From contig NC_083562.1 of assembly GCF_019925205.1 (NCBI RefSeq), forward strand, positions 28,830,001-28,894,000: a DNA stretch of 64,000 nt, read 5' to 3'. The notes beneath the pieces are model-generated. The model worked only from the letters and a program-made list of their open reading frames with translations. It was not told the DNA's origin and ran no database searches. The stretch's first letter is position 1. Each line of letters begins with the position of its first letter. The position numbers and the translations under genes were made by a program. The stretch comes from Metopolophium dirhodum. Taxonomy: Eukaryota > Arthropoda > Insecta > Hemiptera > Aphididae. Below are positions 25,001 through 40,000 of this stretch, one piece after another.

Positions 25001-28000
25001 TAAATTCATAAAAAATGTTCTGTTCATAGCTAACATTAGACATTTTAATAAAAGATTCCTCGCAAGTTTTTCTACATTACACGAAAAAAATTTACTTGAA
25101 AATTACGCTATTTATTATTTAGTCATGAGATATTTTTTATTTTTTTATTTTTAGTTATTAAGTTGGATTTTTTATATAAGTATACTAAATGAAACCCGTC
25201 GCAGAATCGTTTTTCACTTTCAATAATTTTTCATTGAATTCAACTCGAATACACCCATTACAATGACATACTCGACAATTACTGTACAGAAGAGCCGCGG
25301 TACCCAATTTTCCACCTTTTTTAATGTTCATTTTTAGGTTTAAAAGAACCAATGACTACCTAGTCATAAAACTTATAATCAATATATATAGATACTCACA
25401 TTTTCAGCGTTCATCAGACAGTACGCTTCCTGTACGGGTGAAAAGCTGTCACACGTAGAGTACTTCTGACCAGTGAGCGGGTCCCAGACGTCGTACACAG
25501 GGCTGGAGCCCGATTGGTCAGGCACAGGGCACGATGTCAGCACGTAAGCAGCCTCACCCCGGGACACGCCGGTGCCCAGCAGCAGCCAAGAGCGGATGTT
25601 TAACTTGGCGAAGTAACAGCATAGCAATAGACCGTGGTCGACACCGGAACCTCCACCGAACAGTAAGCCCAACAGTTGCTGAAACAGTCAACAGAAAGAT
25701 ATTACAACTGCCTATGCATAATATTATAACTAGGTCCAAACGGGTTGTTCAACCATATAAGTTTTTCCGACTGATCCGAACGTAATTTATCCGTTAGAGA
25801 GAGGACGTTAAAAACCTTGACAATTTAATGCAAGGTCCCTTAGAAGTTTCATTAACGTAAGTTCAAAAATATTAAAGATAGATAAGCAAAATTATCATTT
25901 ATATTTTATATGCATTTGAAGTTCAAATTTTGAAAAATTTCGAACATTTTCAAACTATTTTTCAGTTAGAAATTCATAAAAGTTTTTTCTTTCATAGCTA
26001 ACAATTAGGACGGTAAACCCTAGACACTTGAAGTTTTCACCAAATGTTAAGGTGACCATTTTCCATACATGGTAACATTTTTACATTTTCCATGTTATCA
26101 TATTCTTTGAATAAAATTTAACATATCTATATTGACAATATTATATAGATACCTCAATTGAAAAAAAGTTACTTACAGCTAGTAAATTATAAATAAACGC
26201 GTTTGAAAATCAATGTGTCTTGATGGTTATAAATTATACAATATAAATGTCTGGTATTAAAGATCGGTAATGTAGCTTTACGACCTTCAATATCAGCTAT
26301 AAAATTGTTTTATTTTTGAGTACTCGTGGTAAGAGTTTCAGCCGATGCACCACACAGCTGCAGCCTGCATTACGTTAAGTACATTTTTATTTTTCTCACA
26401 TTTCGCACAGTCTATTAAAATAAGAAAAAAACTAAACGATGGTCGATGACAGACGAAGGAATAGTTATGAAAATAGCCACTGGAATTTTTTCAAATTTAA
26501 TAAATAACCGATGACGGCAAATCGATAAATTAAAAAATATTAATCCTACCTATATAATGGGACTACGAATCTAAAATGTATCTAATAGAACTAACTGACT
26601 CTCGGAATTAGTAAGTTAATTGTTTACGGTGTTTGGCGTCGAAAACAGTACAAAGTTTTTAGTGAATATTGAGGAATAACGATTTTACCGATTATACTCG
26701 TACACACTTATGTTCGTTTTTCGATGCACACACTAACAATTAATTACCTTAATACCATCATATTAATTTTACTCTGGTATTTTTCTTAAAACACGATCGA
26801 GTGCAACCCCGGGAACCCTCAAAAAGTATTGCTGGGAAAAAAATATTAAATAACTAATATGCATAGAAAAAAATGATATGTATGATATGTATATATTATA
26901 TTAATTATGTTTAGTACGATACTCACATCCCCCGTCAACCAGACATCAAATCGGCCGATGAGCAAAACGTTGCTGTTTACCACCGGTATGAGCGATACGA
27001 ATCTGGCCACCATTTCGGCAGTGGTGTTTAGCACGTCCTCGGAGATCACTGGGAAAAACAACAAGTTACTTTGAGTGAAAAATATAAATAAAAAAATGGT
27101 CGCATGACATTAACAATATACATATAGATAAGTCGTAGGTGATAAGTTTGTAATTTTTCGATAAAAAAAATGGACTTAATTTTATTATTTTATTAGAATT
27201 TCAAGATAAGATGAGAAAACTCAGAGAACAATCTATTATAGTTCAATATTCTGTATCTATTATATATACGACTATATGTTGAATAAATAAATGTCCATAA
27301 CAAATATTCTGCTCCAGTGTAAATCACCAGGATCCGAAATCATAAAAATTATCCTTAGAATAGTGTAATTGTACTGTATACATAGGTTGATGAGGGGACG
27401 CAAGGAAACTCGGTCCCACTACCTCTGACCTTGCTTAAAAGGCGTCTCCTTAAACTTATTCTTCTAAAAGTATGATAGTACGTTGAGAGTGAGGCCTTGC
27501 AGTTGAATCAAAATAATTTCTTCTTACTTCAAAATGGGTAATTATTTATTTTCCAAATGTTATTCTTTTAGATTTATTAGTACCTATACTTATCATTATA
27601 CTAACGTATTTTTTTTTTAGTTTGATAAAAATGATTGGTCGGTGGAGCCTCCCCATTTGCGTGCAACATCTCTTGAAACAATATTTTATATTTAAGTAGG
27701 CGTTCAAAAACGTATGTGCAATTAAGTCCAAAGGAAAATATAATTGATGTTTTTTATTATTTATTTATTTTTTGTATGTTCAACGGACAAATGCCCTTTA
27801 ACCAAATGTAAAGTATATAACAAAATTACAATCAATTTAATATTGAAAACTTGATATAGTTTATATTATAATAACCTATTCCTTACCTAATGATTTTTTG
27901 TATGGGTCATGGGAAAATTTTACATGAAACGCTTAAAATAAAATATAAATCACAAGAACCCTTTGTAATTTTGAGCCACATGCCCACATTAAACCCTGAC

Positions 28001-31000
28001 TGTATAATACATACACCTACCAACTAGCTAGGTATTTAAAATTATAAACAAAAACTTTAAAAAAAATTAGTGTAGGGGATAATAAGTGTGTACCATGTAC
28101 GTACCAGGGAGAGGTAACGGCCTAAAGAATCTGGTCACACAAACGGATTTACCGCTACAGTGTATCACCAAGGTTTTTACGGGCCTTCCGGGAAACTGTT
28201 TCGCTCCTTCTGCAGACCAATACTCTAAATATCTCTCAAAATTAAACGATTCACTGCAGTCCAACCTCTCCTGTAAATAATTAATAGTATAATATAACAC
28301 AATACTTAAATACATGATACAACTTTATATTCTAAAAAAAAAAGAAAAGATTATATAATTAAAAAAGGTCAAAAGATAACGATAATAATTGCAATTATCT
28401 CAAGTTTCATGCAAAAGACTTTTCAATTACACTGATTAAAAAAGAAAAAAAAATTGAACGGTTTAATTAACGGGCGAGTGTACAAAATCTTTTTGTTACT
28501 CTTTAGATAGGCTGAGATTTTTAAGAGCTGTATTAATTAGGTAAAGAGCAAATTAAAAAAAATGTGTTTACGGATAAAAACAAAGTAATAAATATCTATA
28601 CAGGAATCTATTAAAAGCATTAAATAACTGAATATATAATTTTCAAAAATAAAAATAAAAATAATGAATACATAAGTCATAAATGCAATATGTTTCTGAC
28701 ATATCCGTTTATACTTTATATAAGATATCTTAGTGGTACCATGTAAAAATAATAATTTTAACATACCAACACAATGGATTTGTTCGATTTTGTACCTAGT
28801 TGTTAAAAAGATAATAATATATTTGCATTAAAAATGATATGCAAATATGATGATATTGTATGGTTTGTGAAATAGTTTCAAAACCCTAAAATTGGTGCAA
28901 TTTATAATAATAATAATAATAATAATGGAAAAGAAACTAGAAAATATCACAATAAGTATTGATGATCAAAATAATGTATTATATTATTACATTTTCTTCT
29001 TTTTACTACATTTAAACAAAAACAGAAGATTATTTTAAGAGCTATTGACAAATATTTTAAAATGGAATTATTAAATAGTAAATATATGAAAGTAAATATT
29101 TTATCATTCATTAGTTTGAAGATTTTACTTACCTTGATAGGTTCAGGATGGTGTAGTGGCGGCTGGACCATAATGAATAAGCTCAGAAAAGTTGAGTTCC
29201 TATAATGAGAGCTCTCAGAATTTGACACAAGTCTTTCATATCCCAAAAGGTGTCTAGGTGTGTTCATTTGGAATATTCCCTCGATCTAAAAATAATGTTA
29301 ATAAAATAAAATAAATATACATATGTATAATATATTATGTGGATACTAGATACAATTTATACACATGCGTAGTTAATAGTATTTTTAGAATAAATTAAGA
29401 TGGCATTAGTTATGCTGGCTCATAATAATTATTAACATTTGACATGGTAAATAAGAAGTTATTACATTTTTTTAATATTCTAGTGAGTGATATACTGAAA
29501 TATAACTTTAACAAATTCCTACTTTAATTTTAATATTTTTGTTGAAAGTAAAAACCATTAAGAACAAACATAGGTCAATTAGACAACAATGATTTATTAT
29601 AATTTATAACACACAAAACAACATATTTATTTAATCAAAACCATTAAAGTTCTCTATACCAAAATACACACTTTTATATTACGTAATTGCCCATTAAATG
29701 TTCATTAATATTTCACTGATTCAAATTTAAATTTACAATAAATTAGCAAAACACTCATTAAATATCATATAACTAATAGTAACATATAACAAAGTGATTG
29801 ATAGATTTATAATTTTTCAAAAGCTTCTTTTTACAATATTAACGCTCATAACTTTATCATATCTTTCAGATGGTAGCCAATACTAATTTACTCAGTATAT
29901 ATTGTGGGGCCGGAGTGACGCAGTGGTCATACAGATGACTACGACTCATACAGTCATCGGTTCGATTTATAGCAAAGTGCAAAAAGTGTGTGTTGTTCTA
30001 CGTGATCACCAATTTCCCGTGCTGTCGACCGGTTGTGTCATCCGGTTTCTAACTAGGTCCCACTCCACTTGGAATGAATACCGCACATGCCGCATGCCTA
30101 CTTATGGATAAGGGGGGGTAGTATCATGCATAAAGTGATATATATATACATAGGTAAAGAGATCACATGATCTCCCTACTACCCACTTGTGATAAGCATT
30201 AAAAATAACCTTGAGGTCGTTTCAATGAATAAATACAGAAAAAAAAGAAGTATGTATTGTATTGAAAACTTTAAATTTAATTTTTGTTAAATTGTTAATT
30301 TATCACACAAAACCTGTTATAATTTCCATTTAACCATAAAATAATAAACAAAATTAGTTTCAATAAAGATATTTTAAACGCATTAAGTAGGACAGGCCAC
30401 TAGGCCAGAGGCAAAAGATGTTTTTTTGTTTATAGGTATATTGTATAGGCGAGGACCAGATATTAAACAACTATTGCTAGAATTAAAATATAAAATTAGT
30501 AGTAACATCCAATTATGAATATTATAGATTGCTCACTACGGTCGCTCAGTCAATTGTTCTGGATAATAACACAAGGATTGCTAGTAAATTTAGCGTAGAG
30601 TATTTTGTACCATAGTGAGCAATCTATAGTATTCATAATCAATGGTAGTAACTATTACATGTCTTGAAAAATAATCTAAACTCAATGTGTTTAATGCTTG
30701 ATCACAATATAAAGATACTTTAAAATAATATGTAAGTATAGAGAAACCAGATTTTATTGAACAGTCACAGGACCATCAAAAGTGTCTGTTCTAGACAAGT
30801 GTCTGTTGTAGTATTTTTTAGTCAAACTCACATTGTATCTAATTAATCAAAATATTATGTTTTTATAAAAAATCCAATAATAGAATGAATACATTTTACA
30901 CATATTAAATATAAGTCATACATAATTATAAATATATGCAATTAGCGTCATTGTAGCATAGTATGTACATAGATCTGAAATTTATTATATTTGAGTATAT

Positions 31001-34000
31001 TCTAGTATATGAAATGATACTAAGTTTGTTGTCTGTTTTTGAATGTCCAGGAGAAGATATTACTTCCTGTGTAACAAACAGGTTAAAATATACTATACTC
31101 TTTTCACCATAAGTTGATCCACTTTTGTTTTTTTGAGCACGCAGAGTATGGTGAAAACGATGTGACACAACAGTTCACTATGTATACACTATACACTGTG
31201 GTGTTTTGCGATGTGAAAGTGTAGAACTACCGTAAACCGTATTGTACTATTGTCACGTTTATCCCGTACTTTGCGTGCACAAAAACAAAATGGGTCAACT
31301 TACACATACAGTGTTTAGAATAAATATTTTTTTCCAGACTATCATTTTATCTGTTGACAGATGTGTCTATTACGTACAGTACACTACAGGTGTCCATTAA
31401 ATCAGGCTTCACTGTACATTGAATATAATATTAACTAACTTGAGAGCTGTTGAATAATGCTGATATGGGTATAATGCAACTTCCTAACCAATGTCTCTCC
31501 AAACGTTGATGTATATTAGTTTCTCGGGTTCTACCATCTTCTAATATATCAATAACAATTTCATCATACATATTTATGTGAATGCAGTCATCAATAGGTT
31601 GTACATCGTTGGGGCATAAATCAACTGAATTTGATCTACAAGAAAAACAAATAAAACATTTGTTAAACATTAAATTACAAAATTTGTATTTAATTATTTG
31701 ATTCAACAACCAAGTACCACTACCATGATATACATAATATTATACAACAGTAAACTTTAGTACGTTTTAGTTTTTACTAAAAAATTGTTGAGTAAAATTT
31801 TAATTTTAAATTATGTTGTAAGGATATATTTTTATGCATCAGGGTTTTTTTCAATAATAGTACTCGCTTTAATGTTGATATTATCATAAATTAATAATTT
31901 AACGTTTAAAATTTAAGTATACCTAAAAAATGCATTATAGAGAGTGCATTACAAAAATGGTGTAACACATACAAAAAAAAAAACATCATAACTTGTAAAT
32001 TTAAAGTATATTTAATTTGGTTTTTAAAAATATGATCTACATTTTGGTTAAAATAATTAAATAATCAGGTTTATTTATGGTTTTGTGTGATACTCAAAAG
32101 ATCAAATAACCTATCAAAATATTATAGGCATAAAATTGAAATAAAATTATACTTTTAATTTAACTTAGGTAATCAGTTACAGTTAATATATCACTATTCA
32201 TTCATTTTTAATTTTTATAACTTTTTGCATCAAAAATTGAAATTTTACTACATTATATTCATACAATTTATTTATTACTATATTTACTAATCTTATTGTT
32301 TTTATGAATACTTAAAAAACTTGAAAGACAGCATACAGTTAGTAGCTAGTTTTAATACATATATATGAAGAGTATATACAGAGTGATCTTTTGAGTATAC
32401 TAGCCCAATTTTTATGTTCAAATAATGCATGTTATATTCTAATTCTTTTTGGAATTTTTAAGTGCAGTTAATTTTTGAATAATTAGATTTTTCACAACAA
32501 TTAAGGAGTGCCTATGTAATTACCAACTTTCGTTTTTCAAATGAGAACCTACATATTTTAATACAAATTGTGAATCAGATGATTTTTCTGAAAATGTTAA
32601 TATACATGTTGTTATCAAAATGTAAACAAAAGGTTTCCTAGTTATTTTAATTTAAATACTAAGGATGATAGTCTATTAAACACTTTGTAAATTAATACGA
32701 GTTATTATAATTAAGTATACAATATAAAATATTACTTAATAATGAGTATTAATTACTACTTATTCATGTATACTCAGACAATTTTTTTATATTACAAAAT
32801 GCTTATGAATTGATTTTGCACCCAATAATTTTCAAAACCAAATTAAATAATTTCTTTTTAATAGACTATTATCATTGAGTATAGATATCGATGCTTGATA
32901 CTATTATCCTTGGTAATTAAAGTGGCCTAACTCGGAAACTTTTTATATAAATATCGATTACAATACGTTAACATTTACAGAAAAATCGAAGTATACAAAA
33001 ATATCTTCTTTAACTATACTTTAAAATTCTAAAAATCAGAATTTTTAAATACCTATGCATAATTTAAACACAAAAATTGTGTGAGCATACTTAAAAAAGG
33101 TGGATAAGTGGATGTCGCTCTGCTGTACAGTAGGTTAAAAGTGGGTCACTGTAATGGATGGTGTTAAATTTGAATTCAATGATATAATATCATTGTATAA
33201 GAAAAACGATTCTGAGCAAAAACGTTCAGTCAGCCTATGATATTACCAAGTATATTTGATGATATTATTGTGAATAAAGTAATTTATATATAACTTATTT
33301 ACGTGGAGCCTTGTTTTAAATTTTCAATCCTTAGCCATAAAAGTTAAACATTTTATACATTTTTAACTACAAAATAATTAATAAATTATAAATTTGATAA
33401 ATGTTGTCAAAATTTGAACTTTAAATGCTTATAAAAAAAAATCGTGCCTATGTATTTTTAATATTTTTCAACTGCTATTAGAACGATATATCAGGAGCCT
33501 TATATTCAATTTTCACGCTTTTTTACATAACAAAAAATTTTTTATTGATATTTATAGAAAAAAAAACTAAAAAAATTGAAAATTCACAATGTCCGTATAC
33601 CGCTCAAAAAGTCAAAATATTTTCAAAATTTTATGGTGTAAAGAAAATGCTAATATAAACATTCAGTGAAATTTTCAAGTATCTACAGTCATTCGTTTTT
33701 TAATTACAATAAAATAAGAAAATTGTTACATGAGAAATCGAGTGAATATCAAATGTTGTAAAAATATAAATTTCAGACGCTCATAAAAATTTAATTTAAG
33801 TTTCTTGTAGATATTTTATTTTTGATAAAGGTAGACAAACTTATGAGTAATCTTATATTAAATTTTCAAATCTTAGATTTAAAAAGAAAAATTTTTATGA
33901 ATTCTCAACTCAAAATAATTTGCTAATTTTTGTGATTTTTCCGTATTTTGTCAAAATTTGAACTTTAAATGCTTAAAAATAAAAACTGAGACTAAGGATT

Positions 34001-37000
34001 TTTAATTTTTTTCATCTGTGTTTGAAACAATAACCTAGGAGCCTTCTATTAATTTTTCAAGCTTTTTTACTCAACAGATAAAATTGATATTTATAGAAAA
34101 AAAAACTAAAAAAAATTGAAAACTGACAATGGCCGTAAACAGCTCAAAAAGAGTCAAAATATTTTGTAAATTTTATGGTGTATAGAAAATGATAATATAA
34201 ACATTCAGTCTAAAAATTTCATGTCCCTACGGTCATTTGTTTTGAGTTACACCAAAAACCAAAATCAATTTTCTCGAAAACAGATTTTGAATAAAAATTC
34301 CCGTTTTTCCTTAATTTTTCTTTTGTTTTTCACGTCGCTTTTGAAAACTACTGGGAACCCAGTTTTACTTTTGACCCCCCCAAAGTAACAACTAGATTCA
34401 CTTTCCTATCAGAAAAGTTACTGTTCAAGAAAATCCAAGCACTTTTACTGTCCTAAAAGATGATGACAGACACAAAAATAAAAAATTAAAAAAAAAACAC
34501 ACATCATTGTAAAATCAATTCGCTCAGAATCTAAAATCACCCTGTACTCGTAAATGTACTATATAATTATTAAGAATTATATTTGATATTATTGTGTTAA
34601 ATATTATTAATTAAAATTTAATTAATAGAGTAAAACAAAAATTTATATAGATGCTTTATATTTCAAAAATCTTTGATATAAATTCAAAATCAATTTGTTA
34701 TATGATTTATACATTTATGTATTAAAAAATATTTACAAATCATACTAAACAATCGGGTTTGGCATAGTCTTATAAAAAAGGTTGTGGTGGATATAAAAAA
34801 TGTATATAAGGTATCCATTACCATGAAATATATATTATTACAATAATTAATAATTGTAGTATACATTTTTACCCTTCACAAATATAAGTACCTGAAGCAT
34901 GTCATCAGTAGTGACAAGTTAAAAATAAATCAGTAACTTCATGCTTACAATATTACTATAAATATTATAAAACCTTTAGGAAATATTAACACTCAACAGA
35001 GTATAAATCAATTTTATTCGTAGAAAATAAACCTTTCTAACTTACTTAAGAATATTTTAATATTTTATAAATAGGATGACAATATTATAAACAATTCTGA
35101 CCTCACAATAAGTTGCAAATCTTGGTTCCAAGTTGGATTAGAACCTTCAGCAGTAGTTGTTCTACTCGTATGATTCTTAAAGGATATTTCAATAAACGGC
35201 TGTACTGGAACCATTGCTATGTCTCCCATCATCATATTATCAGAGTTTTTTCTCACGGGTACCTCAAATGCTCTCATGACATTAATAACAACCTTGGATG
35301 AAAAGTTATATAAAAATAAGTAATAACGTTTGAAAACAATAATATTTATGAAATAGTTTACTTTAATTTCTTGTCCTGAAAGGCTTTTAGCTGGTATTTT
35401 CTTTCTTTCTTTTCTTCTAGGACGTAATGGTCGTTTCGGCTGAAACATTTTCATAAATGTCAGACCTAAGGTTCTGTAAATAATAATAACAGTATAGTAG
35501 TAGTTAAATATAATTATAATAATATAATATAATGCAAACACCATATTTATATGGAATATTAAAAATTGTTATATTTAAAGTGTATCCTCAAAAATATATT
35601 TTTAAACAAACAATTTCTTGGAAATACTGATCACTGCAGTACACAGAACGAAGCATGCATCTTGTGTAATTTACAGATATTACAATATATTTTGAACGTT
35701 TTAAATTTACTTAGCTAACAAAATATTTTGTTATTCAGTTGTTTTATCAATGTAAAATGATGTGTGTGTGTGTTTGAGACCTTTAATTCCTTCAAATTAA
35801 TTAATATTTATATTACAAATAAAATATAATAGTCAATTTAAGTAGGTAATTTTTAATTTAATTGATTATTGGAAATTAAATAATTGATAATAATATTGAT
35901 ACTATGCTTTTTAATTGCATAACTTAGTTTTTAAAACTTCTCTTTTTACTGTAGTTATACATTTTTAATATAAGGTTCTATCAGATAGAAATGATGGATC
36001 AGATTAAAGTCAGGTTTAACAATGTGCACAATGTCTGTAAAAGAGGAGTAATGGTTGGAATTTAATTTGTGCCATTTGGACACCAACATTTTAAATACAG
36101 CCTGACACTATGACAAAGTTTATCCCCAAAATTAACATACCCAATGTCAGGAACAGTGTCTTCAACGATGATGTCTCTGGTTATTTTATTTCTGTTACCA
36201 AGCTTGCATTGTTTGAGGATCTTGTCATATAGTTTGATAACTGAATAACGCCCCCAGATTCTACTAGTTTCCAAAGGCCCAAGACCAGCAACTTCCAGTG
36301 CAAGCTCAGAAGTTGCGACACGATTTTCAAATTCCTTAATAAAAATCACTTGATATTAGTCCCACACAATTTATATATAGCATAAGTATGATAATAAATT
36401 AATAAAATAAAATAAATTACTGCAGATGCAGACATATTTTTTTTTTAGTCATAATTCAATCCTCTTTTTAACTCACAACCAATCAATTTATTTTACCTCG
36501 TTGAATATTGAGACTATTTCAAACTTAAAGAAGTTTCTTCCAACTCCACTAGAGCTACAGACTTTGATCCACAACAAATTTTGGCTTAACCCATTAACGC
36601 CGTGTGTTGCCATATGGCGGGATAGATTTTTTTACAATAATTTTTGAGGTATAACATATCCATTTTCAACAAAATTTTGATTAAAATCGTAAATAAAAAA
36701 ACTCCGGCGCTAATGGTTTAAACAAGCATTTACAATTTTAAGGGAAATTTTAAAAAAAATCTTCTAATTATAATAAGACATTTTTCTCAGCGTATAGTAA
36801 AATAAAGTATTTTAATTCTAAATTATGGCCACAGCTGCCAATATAATTAGATCAATAACAAAAAAAGTAATATAATATAATAATAGCTATAAAAATATTT
36901 TTGGTAGTTAAAAATTAAAAATTAAAATATTATTAGAATAAATTGTAAATAACTTACATTAAATATATCTTTTGGTATAAGCCATTCTTTTAATGGTACT

Positions 37001-40000
37001 GCTTTGGCCATTCTAAATTCTATTTCTCCACGATCTCGTAATTTTAATAATTTTAGTCTAGGATTAGAATCTAATTCTTCTTCTGAACAGAATTCCAATA
37101 TTTTTTTATAAATATTAACACTAAACTTTGATTTCATTTTAAAAACCATTTCTTCATCAACACTCTAAAAAAAAAAAATAATTAAATTCAATACAGTTGG
37201 AAGAACATTAATAGGAAAATTGTATTCAACACACTTTTAGAGCCTCAAAAAATGATACATTATTTGGATCGTTAGGATCTGGATGCAAATCATTCATCCA
37301 ACTCAAAATCTTCTCCGTTTTAGTTGACAAAATATTGGTACTAAAACAATATATTACATAAATTACATTACATATCAGTATATCACATTATATTTACATA
37401 AAAAAAATAAAAACAAAACTTACTTTTGTGAATAGATTCTGTTAAAGTAATTTTCAGGGGGGCATAAAATTGTATCACCAAATGTGCCCCAACCAGCCTT
37501 ACACAAAACTTCACCAGATGTATACAAACATTGATTTTCCGTATCTTCTGGAAATACCTTAAAATCCACACCACTTCCAACACCAGCATTTTGAAAGTTC
37601 TGATTGCCAAAACAGCTGAACTCCAAGTTTTCCATGTCAACAATATCTAATGTAGTATTGCTGAAATTAAAATATGATTGAAAGTGTTGTATTAGTTTAA
37701 CAATGGTAAACCAATGTACCTTATTGGAAAAGGTATGTAAAGTTCTGCTATGGGATTTTTTGTAAACATATTTTTTGAACTCAGATTCTCACAATGTATG
37801 TTTAATGATAATGTATCAGGCCACTGATGAATTTCAACAACAAATTTCTGATTAACATCAACAGAAAAACTGTCATTGATCGGTAACGGAGTAGATTCAC
37901 ACACTATATGACCATTGAATATCACATCAAACCAAATAGATTGTTTCGACAATGCCAACCTTCGTTGAAGCTCACTACAAAAAATATCTGTTCACTATAT
38001 TTATATTTATGACACAAATTGAAATTAAATTTTTAATTACTCTTTTGCAGTAATAGAATCTTCGGGGGTAGGTTCAATTTTAGACATAATAAATGTAATA
38101 ATTGGTTCTCCTGGAGATCTTAATGAATCTGAGAGAATACTAAATACTTGATCTCGGACTTTGGGAATATTGGTTTCAATATTTTCCTCCCCCATTTCTT
38201 CAAGAGTCTCAGCTACTAACCTACATTATCAAAATATTAAATTAAATCACTACAGTAGTATTTTTTTTTATATATACCTGTTAAACTCTGTTTCCCATTC
38301 CTCAGTATTATCATGGTCATCAACAATAATTTCCAACTTTGTACTAGTAACAATGTACTCTTGCCTTTCTCTTAATTTTTTCAAGTCCCTCCAGGTCTCC
38401 AAAATATTGGATACTAAAGATCGATCTGATTTACCTTCCAGTAATCTCTGGGCTCGAGTTTCTTTAATTTCTGTTTTATATCTAAACAAAAATTAAAAGT
38501 ATTAAAACAAAATCACTAATTTTGAGAAATTTTTGAACCTTAGTAAACGATTTCCATGATTTTCCAGCAAATCTTTATTATTTTCTTCTGACATGACCTT
38601 AACCAAAGTATCTTTAGCATTACGTAATGCCTCCAACCTTCCAGACAACATTTTTGTTCTTGCGATATCTTGACGACACTTATACTTATAATACAGTTGT
38701 AATAGTTGCTTGTCTAGAACATGTTGTCGACTGAAAAGAGCATGATGACTAAACTGAATTTTTGAAATTTCTAATTCTAAAAGAAATTTTATTTCTTTAG
38801 AATCATGTAAATTGTTGTTGAAACTGTATGGGCTCTTAAACGGAATTGCCTGAAACCAAAATAAATTATTATGAGAAAGATTACAATCAGTATAAACAGT
38901 GTACAGTGTCATTGTTTATATTGGACATCAATAATAATATACTTACGTCTGTGTATTTAATGTCCAAAAACCCATTGTTTTCAGTAGAGTCTAATAAATT
39001 ACAGCAGGATGGACTAGTTAAAGGATCAGGTAACCTGATTGGTTCACCGTCTTCGCCAAACCAATGTCTAACAACATAATCATAAATAATTATTAGTTAA
39101 TAACCAATTTCAACCAATTAACTAGCTAATTATTTCAAAATATTCATATTCATAACAGTTCTAACAATTCATTAGCTTTAAGGAGTCTTTGTTGAAGTTT
39201 ATTTAGACATTTTTCATAGACTGGAGGATATGTACCAACATAAAGTCCTTCTCTCTCTAGGTATCGCGGTTGTCTCGAATTCAGTCGTTTCGCAAGATCC
39301 ACTGAAACCAAAATTTATTAATCTAGGTACATAATTTATTCTGCTGTTATTTTTTTTTTTTAATGTTAACTACAGCTATACACTTACAGCTAAAAAAAAA
39401 TCCTTAAGAAAATCAAATTAAAAACATTACAAGAAATAAAAATGTTAAACAACAACTTGGAAAAAATTGATAATATTAAAAAAAATATTATATTGGAATT
39501 AATTAATAGAAAATTGTTCTTGCAACATATTAATTTATTAATCATGGTTTTTACCTTGAGATCCATCTGGAATAAAATAAATCTTTTCAGCTGCTTCTTT
39601 AATTTTTATAGATGTACTCAAAAATGGTACCAACGAATGATCTAAAACATCGACATCCTCTCCATCTGTTAGTCCTAAATAATCTTCTGTGACCAGTTTT
39701 TTATCTTCTTCGTTGGAAAAACCAACTTCTGCATCTATGGAAATTATGAAAATAATTTTTATTGTAAAATTAACAACATTAAGTTAACACTTAATCCAAA
39801 GAATATAAAATCTTCTTCTTGTTGGGTCCGATCATAAAAATGCCAATAACAATTGTATTAATAATTTAATTATAAATAAATATAGAACTATAAGAACTAT
39901 AAGAAAATAAAATAAAAATTGATAGTTTATAATTGGTAGGCACCTTTATTCAAACTAATTTTATGATATAAAATAATAAAATATTTTATTTTACCTGCTA

